Below, one piece after another: positions 54,213 through 64,000 of a DNA stretch of 64,000 nucleotides. The position numbers and the translations under genes were made by a program. Location: the NCBI GenBank assembly GCA_020631735.1, contig CM036159.1, positions 15,787,511 to 15,851,510 of the forward strand, in the 5' to 3' direction. Source of the DNA: Saccharum officinarum. Lineage: Eukaryota; Streptophyta; Magnoliopsida; Poales; Poaceae. The notes below the pieces were generated by a model. That model searched no databases. It saw only the letters and a list, made by a program, of their open reading frames with translations, and was not told the origin of the DNA. Positions within the stretch are counted from its first letter, which is position 1; each line of letters opens with the position of its first letter.

Positions 54213-57200
54213 CTGTAACAGAACCGACCAAATTATAAGAGCACAAGTACAAAAACAAGCACCGAAGCGCTCAAATTTTCGAACTTGAGCCCATATAATC
54301 CCAGTAGTCAACCGAACCCACGAAGGATTTCAAACCAACTTGCTTACAACCAAGATCGCATCATTCAACATACAACATCATACGTTACATTTCGCAAGTA
54401 GTTCCGAATATAGTTTACACACACAGAGTCGCAAATTATTACAAACCAAGTTTATAAAAGTAGCGGAAGCAAACAGACACCAGTTGTTTAACTACTGCCA
54501 GTTTTTTGATCAACAACCCGCAAAAGCATCAGGAAAGTACATAAAAGATGATCACGCCTAGTGATCTAGTCTTCGTCACCCGCAGGTGGAGACAATTTTT
54601 GCAGAAGCCTTGGTAGAGCATATCATCTACAACAGGAGGGAATAAACCCTGAGTACTGGAATGTACTCAGCTAGACTTACCGTCAAAAACCAGAAATAAG
54701 ATGACACAAGGATTATGCAAGACTTACACAAGAGGCTAGCTGACATCACATTTTTGCATAAAGGTATAAGTAATTGAGACTCTTATACCTGTACTAGCAG
54801 TTATTTTAGCATTTACCTGTCATCTATCTTAGCACCTGTACTAAACATGCACTTGATTATAATCAAACAATTATCATCATTATATCCAAAGCAGGTATGA
54901 ATTGTGGCAACCTTGTATCATCCCTTAACCAACAGTTCATTTAATGAGATCTATGTTGCCGCTGCTCAAGTCAAGTGCTCACTAACCGGGAGCGACGGCG
55001 ATTCGAATCGAATTCCTATCCAGCTGGAGGGTATTTCTAACACTCACCGAGTCACGCCTGGCGAGGGCTGCTCAGGTCATCTTTTGTATAGTTCAGGAAT
55101 CGCGGCCCGAATAATGTCGCGTCCCCAAGGCGACACTCTGCCAGATGCTAGGGACTCTAACCCCCCTTGGTCTCACGCCAATATCCCCAAGCACATCCTT
55201 TCTCTCCTCCAAGATGCAATCTACCATTCGATTCCCGGCCTGAACCATACTACTCGACTTCGCGGTCGGAACGACTTATCTGGCCAACTAAGTGTTAGAC
55301 TGCGTTCAACATGACTCAAGGACGTACAACGAATCGGTCCTTAAACGACTCAGACGGGCATAGCTCCACACCCAAGACGTGTAGTGTCTTGCGGCTGTAC
55401 TATCGAACTCCCGCCCGGTCTCAAATTTCATTTTTAAAGCATGTTTCCATCCACGATAGCCATAAAGCCACTCGTAACTCCTTCCTACATCTCGCGGATG
55501 ACTGAAAATCACCCGACTTCTATCGTACTAAGCAGGGCTAAGCATAAACACGTTCCTAAACCTAATATAGGAGTAAGTACGACATCTGGACAAGGACAGG
55601 TATAATGCAACAATTGTTTTCATACAACTCCTACAACTTAATGCAGTAAACAATTAAAAGTACTCAAGATTAATTTAATAAAACAGTAGGTTCAGCATGC
55701 ACCGGGGCTTGCCTTTCAGAAAGGTCGAAGGCGGTGGTCAGGACACTCAGGCAAGTCTTCAGCGGCGTCTCCTCGCCGACTGGTTCCGCTGGCTCCTCTG
55801 GCTGGTCCTGAATTTCCTCCGGAGTCACTGGCTCAAACTCGAGAAGTGTTATCCCCTCCGGAACACCTATTGCATGAGTACACAATAAATATCATGGGTG
55901 CATAATGGTGCAACATGCTCGGGATGAAATGCATTTCAGAAATAAAAACAATAATCTAATCAAGTCATTTTATCAGTTTGTGCAAATTTCTTCCCCGTGG
56001 AGAAGTACTTACCTAAGCTACTCAACCTAAGATACAGCTGTTCCTCTTCGGTTAAGGCCCTAACACCTAACAACACAAGAGTAATATTACTTAGGTTACC
56101 ACAGTAAGACATTCTGGACAGCAGCTCAAAGATTCTAACATAACTGAAGATTCCTAACTCCAAAAGTTATGGTCTAGGACAATCTGGAAAGCTTAAGAAA
56201 TGCACTACACAAATCATTTTCAGACCTCAACCTTAAATTCCTAAGTTTTCCATGTCGAATTTCCCAAGTTCCAGAATCTGTCCTCTCTAAACAGAGAGTA
56301 GCCAATTCTGGACTGTCACTTTAAACAGCAATAAATCCCAAACTACTTCGCCAATTGCTCCCAAATTTTGACACAAGCTAGTTTATCAAGTTTACTACAA
56401 CTTTGGTATTTATAAGTTTTCCAGCAAACACTTTTATCAAAGGCCAAACCCAAAGATACTACCAGCTGTCCAGAAAAACCGAGAATTGCAAAGATTAAAT
56501 ATTTATTTACGTGGCAAACATCCTCTAAGACCAAACTAACATTACCAAAAGTTCACATAGGTCACAAAAACACCAGAAAGTAAGGTGTGCCACCTAGAAT
56601 ATTTATTTACACCCCTTTCTTAATTTATTTAAGTAATTAAGTAGAATTTTAAATATATATGTAAACTGCCCCTAAAATTCTACAAAAATTACAGGAGACT
56701 CTATGAACCAAAAAGAGACCACTGTAAAAATTTGAACTAAATTTATTTACAGAAACTCCCTAAACAAAATTCACAAGCCCAAAAGGCTGATTTTTGTATA
56801 ATTAACAAATCATATTAAATGTGTCAAACAACAGATTTTCTATTTTTCTTAGACACTTTAAGGTACCAAGACATTCTCCAAAAATTTATAAGAACATTTC
56901 ACATGTAGAAAAATTACTAAAATTCATTAAAGTATTTCCTAAAATAACAAGATAACATTATAACTTGAAAAGTACTTAAGCACTACTGCCCAAATTTTTA
57001 CCAAAGCTAGAGCAAGTATAAATTAGCCTACCCACCAAATTTCATAATTTTGGGAACACTGAAACTCAAGATATGATTTAAACAAGTTTGCATGCAATCT
57101 AAAACACATTCAAAAACCTATTTAAATCTCTCAGAAACTAAACATCACATAACCAACTCATATTTTTCTAAAATACTACACATCATGTAGATCCTAACAA

Positions 57201-59148
57201 AATTTATCTCATAATTTTTGGGCAAGTAAAACCCTAGATATACATTTTCCAAAACTTATCTAATACTGTGACAGAATAAATAAAAATGAAATAAATCTTA
57301 TTTGTTACTGGGCCGGCCCGGGAAAAGACGCGGCCCACGGCGCGCGCGGGCCTGCTCGGGCACCCGCCCGCGCGCGACACCTGACAGGTGGCCCCCGCGT
57401 GTCGGTGAAAGGGAACAGGGACGCGGCGGCAGTGAGCTCCGACGAGAAATTCCTCGCCGTCGGTGGCTCCTCCGACCGATCCAAGTGCACCGGCGTCTTG
57501 CCCAAACCCAACCGCACCGAAGCTACCACTTTTCCCAAAGTTGATGCACCACCGCACCCAGACCGACGGCAATGGCGGACGGCCGCGGTGCCTGGCGGTA
57601 CACCGGCGAGTCCCGGCCGTCGCACGACCTACCGAAGGGCGCATCACCTTCCTGGACTCCTAGCGGACCTAACGAGATCACTCCCACAGACGGGGGTGGA
57701 GCGGAACCGCTTGAGCACCTGGCCGGCGGCCATGGCGCGGCCGTGCACGGTCTCGTTCCGTCAAGGTTGTCCCGATACTGGCGGTAACATCTTCATCCTA
57801 GCATCTACACGTGACAGGGGGGGGAAACGTGGGTGAAGGCAGACAGAGAACTACGGTGTGGTGCTGGCCACGGTGACCCGCACATGGCGGAGCTCCGGTG
57901 AGCTTCGGTGAGCGGGCGGAAACGGCAATGCGGCTCACCTTGGGCTCAAACCAACCTAGCGATGGGTTGAGGAGGTGTAGGATGGGGAGGCGAAGGGATG
58001 GACGTGGTTCGGCGAGCGGTGGTGAGTGTGCACGAGCTCGCCGGAGTGGAGGCGGCAATGGTGCTCGGTTGTTCCGCCTCGGTGAGGAGAGAGCGGAAGA
58101 GAGGGGGAGTTGTGGCGCGAGTGGTGGGGGTTGAGGTGTCGCCCCGACTTCACGCCCGCGCGCATGCTCGTGTCGTGGAGGCGACGGCAGGGTGCGAGCG
58201 CCACGTGGCCACCGGGCTCTGCCCGAGCGCCACGACGCGAAGCTGTCGGTCGACTGAATGGAGCCCGACGTGGTGGTCTGACAGCAAATGTTTGACGTTG
58301 ATTAACTCGTAAACGAGCTCGAATTAGTGAAATCTCCAATTAGCAAAGTCGTAGCCCTATGCAAGGACTACAAGTTGATAAGAGAGATCGGGGACAGGTT
58401 CGGCTTGGTTAGTGACATACAGGGCCCTGAAGTGAGGTACCCAGAAACTGAAACCGAGTTTCAGTTAACTAACCGACTGAAACCCATTTTTCCAGGCACC
58501 ATATCTCCTAAACCATTTAGAACTAGGTGATGGTGATGTTGACAATGTTGTAGAACTAAGTGAGTACTACAAAAGTGTCAACATGAGTTGGAGCTGGTTT
58601 GGTCTGGTTTGTAAACTACAAGCTTCCAAAGTAGGTCACAATAAAACTGGAGGGACACTTTTGAGACTTAGAAAAATTCTAAGTGTTGAGACAGCCCTCT
58701 AGCTGACTTGTGGGCCATTTTTGAGCATGTTCTAGCCAGTTTCATGAGATGGTCATATTGAGACTTTTGTTCCCCATAAAATTCCCTACAACTTTGCTTA
58801 AGGGTGCTCCTCCATGCAAGGTCTCTAAGCTAGACTTTTTAATTGGTCAAACTAGAGCATCCTAGGGCTAAATGCTGGTCAACTACACCTTGGAGGGCAT
58901 TTTGGTGATTTTGGTCAACATGAACCTTGCTCCATTAGTGACCCTAAGTATAACTAAAGTGTTGTGAGATATAATTGGCTACTCTACCCTTTAGTTACAC
59001 CAACTCCCTAGTGTCACATGATGTGAGCCAAACAAAACTTTAAAAACAAATCACATTTGTTGCAACCATATGAAATAACATGAAATGATGCATGCTTATG
59101 CTTAGGTAATGCAATGCAATTATGGAGATAAACACCTGAGGTGTTACA
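54213..59148 (-). repeat. 5' LTR of Tekay element
   Basis: 4936 bp, complete: TGTAACACCTCAGG at 59148 to GGTTCTGTTACA at 54213 (minus strand). The GC-rich segment 57300-58270 would hold the promoter region in this clade; small open frames there exist on both strands and are not called. Confidence 0.9.
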
Positions 59149-62100
59149 CCACCCACAAACGACGAGTTCATAGGCATGGCCAACTAATTCAAGGAGTCGA
59201 TCCGCGATCTCCTCGCGAGTGATTCAGAGTCGATCTCTAGCTTTGTTTCCAGCGAGGGGAGCCATCACCCTTTGTGGGAATGCTTCATGGCGGAGACCTC
59301 CGACGGTCATGTCTCAAGCGCCAACAACTCTGGCGAGACCCCTCGAGGGGTCCCATGTGTGCAGTTGCAGGAGGGGCGAGGGTCCCACCTCCGGTGGCCA
59401 CGGCCTTAGCCCCGCCACAGCTAGGACGACCGCTGATGGAGCAGATGTAGGCACGGTAGCATTATCTCAAGGAAGCGCGTCGTGGGATAGAGAAAGAACA
59501 CGCTCAGCTCGAGCGCGAGATCGCACGTTGCCACGCTAAGGGCGGGCACGCACAAGCCATGGCCCATGACGTTCACCGGCAGATCATGGAACACAACGAA
59601 GGCCTCCCGTAGTTCGCTTAGGCCAGCCAAACATCGCCGACGCCGTGGCCCTGCTCTAAAGGCTCCCCGAGCCAGCAACCCCTGACAAGTGCAAGACCCA
59701 ACGGGAGATCCGCGAGTTGCTCGATCGCGTGGCGGAGAGCTCGCTATCACGACGGCTTGGTCCCGATGCCAGCCAGCATGCGTCCGCTGGGCGAGACGCT
59801 AGGGACACGTCCATCCACTAGGCACCACATGGCGTGGGGGCTACCAACCTGCCCCTAATACAACAATGTGTCAGCCCCATCTATGATGCTCATGTCGTCC
59901 TGGACGCCCATAGGTGTGGAAGGGACGATGGGAGGCAGGGGTCGGCCATGGGTACCACCCTTGGTGTGGAGGTTGCTACGACGCCAACGAGGACCGGAGC
60001 CTGAGCCCCTCACCACTGAGGCCTCAGGATTTCACTCGGCATATCCTCCATGCGCCATTCCCGTAGCGGTACCGCGCACCAATGACTGTCCTCAAGTACT
60101 CTGAGGAATCAAACCTCGGCCTATGGCTTGAGGACTACCGACTTGCCTATCAGGCTGGTGGCGCGGATGATGATCACTTCATCATCCGCAACCTCCTGTT
60201 GTTCCTAGCTGACTCGCCCAGACATGGCTGGACCACCTCTCGCCCAACTCCATCAAAGATTGGGCAGACCTAAAGGAGGTCTTCGTAGGGAACTTTTAGG
60301 GCACCTACACGCGCCCCGGGAACCCCTAGACCTCAAGAACTGTCGACAGAAGCTGGATGAGTCCCTCCATGATTACATCCGATGTTTCTCCAGGCAGTGC
60401 AATGAGCTGCCCAACATTGCCGATGCCGACGTCATTAGTGCATTCCTATCCGAGACTACCAACAAGACCTTGGTCCACAAGCTGGGGCAAAAAAGTCCAC
60501 GGACCACCAAGGAGCTCCTCAACATTGCCACCAGCCATGCCTCAGGCGAGGAGGCAGTCGGAGCGATTTTTGACCACGCCCGTGGCAAGGCCAAGCGGGA
60601 CGAGGACGCTGACGAAGGTGCCTCCAACCGCTTAAAGAAGAAGAACAAGCCACGATGTGTTGACTCGTTCATGGCCACTGCTAAGCGCAAGGGCAAGAAG
60701 GCGTCTACCGAGGGCACCCCGGACCACTTCGAGAAGATGCTCGAGGGACCTTGCCCGAACCACGCCTACCCCATCAAGCATGCCTACAAGGACCATGGGC
60801 TCATGAAGAAGTTCCTATCCGGGGGCTCCAAGCAAAAGGATGGGAAGAAGAAGCCGTCACCCTTGGAGGATGACACTGATGGAGAAGGAGGACGCCTTCC
60901 TAGAAGAGACTGGATGTCTCACGATCTTCGATGGGCCAATGACGTACAACTCTAAGTGCCAATAGAAGCTCGCACGCTAAGAGGTGTACATGGCCAAGCT
61001 GGCCACACCCGCTTTCCTCCGGTGGTCGAGGTCCCCCATCACCTTCGACCGCTCCGATCACCCGGACAACATTCCACATCCAGGCTGATACCCACTTGTC
61101 ATTGATACGATCATCAACAAAACTCAGTGAGGTGCTAATGGATGGGGGTAGCGACCTCAACGTCATGTACATCGAGACGCTCGATGCCATAGGCATCGAC
61201 CGGGCACGCGTCCGGCCGACCGGAGCGCCTTTCCATGGCATCGTGTCAGGGAAACAGGCCAAACCCCTTGGGTGGATCGACCTACCGTCACCTTTTGGGA
61301 TAAGTCTAACTTTAGAACTAAGACCCTTACCTTTGAGGTGGTTGGTTTCCATAGAACCTACCACGCCATCCTAGGACGACCATGCTACGTGAAGTTCATG
61401 GCCGTCCCCAATTACACGTACCTTAAGCTGAAGATGTCGGGCCGACACAGGGTCATCACCGTCCGCACTCCTTCTAGCGCGCTTATGAGTGCGACGTGGA
61501 ATGCTGCGAGCTTGCCGCTGTAACTATCGCCTTGGAGGAGCTCACGGTCATCAAAGAGGCAGAGGCCATGGGCACAACCAACTCTAAGCAATAGGTGGTC
61601 CCCGTCAACCCTAATGACCCCGACAGAAATGTGCTACGCATCGGTGCCGATCTCTCCCCCAAATACGAAAACGCGCTCGTCGACTTTCTCCGTGCGAATA
61701 GTGATGTTTTCACGTGGAAACCCTCAGATATGCCAGGTATTCTAAGGGAAGTCACCAAGCACACCTTAAGGATCAAGCTAGGCTCCAAGCCGGTGCAATA
61801 GCGCCTGCGTCGTTTTGATGAGGAGAAGCGCAGGGCCATCGGTGAAAGATTGCGAAGCTTTTGGCGGCAGGATTCATCAAGGAGGTGTATCATCCTGAGT
61901 GGTTATCCAATCTCGTTCTTGTAAAAAATAAGAGTGGGAAATGGAGAATGTGTGTTGACTATACTAGTCTCAACAAGGCGTGCCCAAAGGATCTGTTTCC
62001 TTTGCCACGCATAGATCAAGTAGTCAACTTGACCTCAGGGTGCGAAACCCTCTGCTTCCTTGATGCGTACTCTGGCTACTATCAAATTGTGATGAAAGAG

Positions 62101-64000
62101 TCTGACCAGCTCATGACTTCTTTTATCACGCCATTCAAATTGTAATGTTACGTTAGCATGCCATTCGATCTGAAGAATACAGGAGCAACATACCAACGAT
62201 GTATGCTTAAATGTTTCGGCGATCTCATCGGAGAGACCATCGAGGCATACGTGGATGACATTGTAGTCAAGTCCAAGAAGGCCGACTAGCTCATGGCCGA
62301 CCTTAATAAAACTTTCAATAAACTCTGAGAGAATGGCATAAAACTCAACCCTAAAAAATGCATCTTCGGGGTCCCAAGAGGTATGCTGCTCGAGTTCATC
62401 GTCTCTGCGCGTGGCATCGAAGCCAACCCAGAGAAGATTATGGCCATCACTCGGATAGGTCCAATTTAGATCGTAAAAGGGGTACAACGGATCATGGGAT
62501 GCCTCATGGCTCTCATCCATTTCATATCACGCCTCGCCGAACGAGGCCTCCGCCTCTACCGGCTCTTGAAGAAAATTGACCGGTTCGTGTGGACACCTGA
62601 GGCTTAGGAGGCACTCGACAAGCTCAAGCAAGTTTTGACGAAGGCCCGATCCTAGTCCCGCTAATCGAAAGGGAACCGCTCCTGCTGTATATCGTGGCCA
62701 CCATGCAAGTGGTCAGTGCGGCACTAGTGGTAGAACGAGAGGAGGCAGTGCACACTCTCAAAGTGCAATGCCCTGTTTATTTCATCAACGAGGTCTTGAC
62801 CGACTTCAAGACTCGTCATCCTAAAATCCAAAAGCTCATGTACATCGTCCTAATGCCAGGAGGAAATTGTGGCACTACTTCGAGTCACACCTGTGAAGGT
62901 TGTTTCGTCCTTTCCTCTCGGAGAGGTCATCCAAATCCACGATGCCATGGGGAGGATTGCCAAATGGGCGCTCGAGCTGATGGTGAAGGAATCACCTACA
63001 CACCCTGGTAGCCATTGAGTCCAGGCACTGGCCGACTTCATCACGGAGTGGACTGAGGTCCAGACGCCATCGGTGGCCGTTGATCATGAGTATTAGACGA
63101 TGTACTTCGATGGCTCGTTGATGAATATGGGCACCGACAAGGGGGTTCGTCTTCATTTCCCCCTCAGGGTATGCATGAGGTACATGGTCTGCCTTTTGTT
63201 CCCCACCTCCAACAATGTGACTGAGTATGAAGCACTTATCAACAGCCTGTGCATCGCCATCAAACTGGGGATCCGACGGCTGGACATCTAGGGTGATTTG
63301 CAAATCGTCATCGACCAGGTCATAAAGGAGTCGAGCTGCCACAACCCCAAGATGGTCGCATACTGCCAAGAAGTGCGCAAGTTGGAGGACAAGTTGACGG
63401 CCTCGAACTCAATCACATCCCCCGATGGCTTAACGAAGCGGTCGATGAACTGGCAAAGATGGCGTCCAACCAAGAGCCGGTCCCGACCGACATCTTTACC
63501 AACGATCAGCGCCAGCCCTCAATCTGTTATGAGGAACTAGAGCAGGCCGACAATGAGTCGCCTATCTCAAGCTCGAGGGCTAGGGCCGACAATCAACTAC
63601 TTGCCTCGAGATCGATGGTTAACCCTCCGATGGACCTACCCGACCCCGGGGTCATGGAAATCGACGAAGATCCATCGGCAAGGCCCAACCCCTTACTAGA
63701 CTAGAGGGTCCGTATCTCGACTGCCTCATCCGAGAGACGCTCCAATCGATAAGACAGAGGCACGATGGCTCGCACGCTATGCCAAGTCATTCGTTGTCAT
63801 CGAGGAAGAGCTCTACAAAAGAGCCGCACAGGAATCCTGCAATGGTGCATCCTCACCGAGCAGGAAAAAAAGCTACTAGACGACATCCATCGTGGCTCAT
63901 GCGGACATCACATGGGGCCAAGGACCCTAGTCAGCAAAGCTTTTCGACAAGGCTTCTACTGGCCCACCGCGGTAGCTGACATTGAGCGGATCATCCGCAC
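59149..64000 (+). mobile_element. Tat-type Ty3/Gypsy element, 5' cut by Tekay insertion
   Basis: Internal part of a plus-strand Gypsy element. It begins inside the gag leader right at the Tekay LTR and leaves the window at the start of integrase (FYWPTAVADIERIIRT in another frame). The gag type, protease context LMDGGSDLNVMY and a second RNase H with MYFDGSLMNMG identify the Tat lineage, which carries an extra archaeal-type RNase H. Neither LTR is visible. Confidence 0.88.
60082..64000 (+). pseudogene. Tat Gypsy gag-pol, decayed
   Basis: Gag (60082-60955): LWLEDYRLAYQAGG, then NCRQKLDESLHDYIRCFSRQ, and a Lys-rich tail. Protease region 61096-61400 (LMDGGSDLNVMY in place of the usual hydrophobic-D-T/S-G). 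RT from 61600: HPEWLSNLVLVKNKSGKWRM, TSLNKACPKDLFPLPRID and FLDAYSGYYQI; the next block has YVDDIVVKSKKAD. The first RNase H is eroded; the second RNase H is at 63097-63400 with MYFDGS and NNVTEYEAL. Stops occur at many places, several as TAG where the family has CAG (60963, 61799, 62287, 62605) and one TAG for TGG (63094). Beyond repair as a coding unit. Confidence 0.88.

Larger units (their letters stand above)
43334..59148 (-). mobile_element. Ty3/Gypsy chromovirus, Del/Tekay type
   Basis: Minus-strand element: 5' LTR 59148-54213, primer site, accessory frame, gag-pol with C-terminal chromodomain, purine tract, 3' LTR 47791 to the gap. LTRs begin TGTAACACC and end TGTTACA; with about 4.9 kb they are at the long end for chromoviruses, as known for Del/Tekay. 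It splits a Tat-type Gypsy element on its right (59149 onward); the other half of that target should lie to the left but is not present next to the gap. Confidence 0.9.

Noticed and set aside
57234..58339. Arginine-rich genes in the Tekay LTR
   Set aside because: GC-rich LTR core with overlapping frames on both strands; they are not conserved in the partner LTR.

Overview
The window is nuclear DNA of a grass, most likely a panicoid/Andropogoneae species (sorghum, sugarcane or Miscanthus type). The evidence is GC-rich first exons, plant-type intron junctions, grass MITE termini (Stowaway CTCC..GTTCC ends, PIF/Harbinger GAGCATCTCC ends) and several plant LTR-retrotransposon lineages. Two 100-N scaffold gaps (4086-4185 and 43234-43333) split it into three contigs. 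There are no rRNA, tRNA or CRISPR features.

Layout. 1-4085: 5' part of a broken Ty1/Copia element on the + strand (LTR end, primer site, 1.4-kb leader, gag, integrase). 4759-7080 (-): a four-exon helix-hairpin-helix (AMUN-like) gene with three MITEs in its last intron and a one-base deletion in its last exon. 8322-24100 (+): a 15-exon DEAD-box RNA helicase of the RH16/DDX56/Dbp9 type. Its fifth intron holds an antisense RTE-type LINE (18-bp target-site duplication) that itself carries an antisense Copia element with an irregular end. 24807-33425 (+): the four-exon EMC8/9 gene, whose second intron holds a young antisense Copia element with identical 191-bp LTRs and a 5-bp target-site duplication. 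34462-36163 (-): a nine-exon bHLH transcription factor with a spliced leader. 37771-43233: intergenic DNA crowded with MITEs. 43334-59148 (-): a Ty3/Gypsy chromovirus (Del/Tekay type) with LTRs of about 4.9 kb. 59149-64000 (+): gag to early integrase of a Tat-type Gypsy element interrupted by that LTR and running off the window.

The four host genes look like ordinary nuclear genes (nucleolar RNA helicase, ER membrane insertase subunit, E-box transcription factor, HhH protein) and show no sign of forming a pathway. The first two genes are head-to-head, RH16 and EMC8/9 are in tandem, and EMC8/9 and the bHLH gene are convergent. All retroelements inside introns lie antisense to the host gene.

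The two most unusual signals are in retroelements. First, the leader of the first Copia element (1412-1768) carries a regularly spaced array of stem-loops. Their stems differ in sequence but remain paired, and five of the six loops share a C(C/T)AACG motif that is often the palindrome CAACGTTG. Second, the Tekay element carries, between primer site and gag, a reading frame on its sense strand. It begins with a near copy of the histone H3 tail (positions K4 and K9-S10 kept), continues as coiled coil and ends acidic; the same element encodes an integrase chromodomain. One-base indels in homopolymer or GC-rich tracts of otherwise well-preserved genes suggest that part of the coding damage is residual long-read error.
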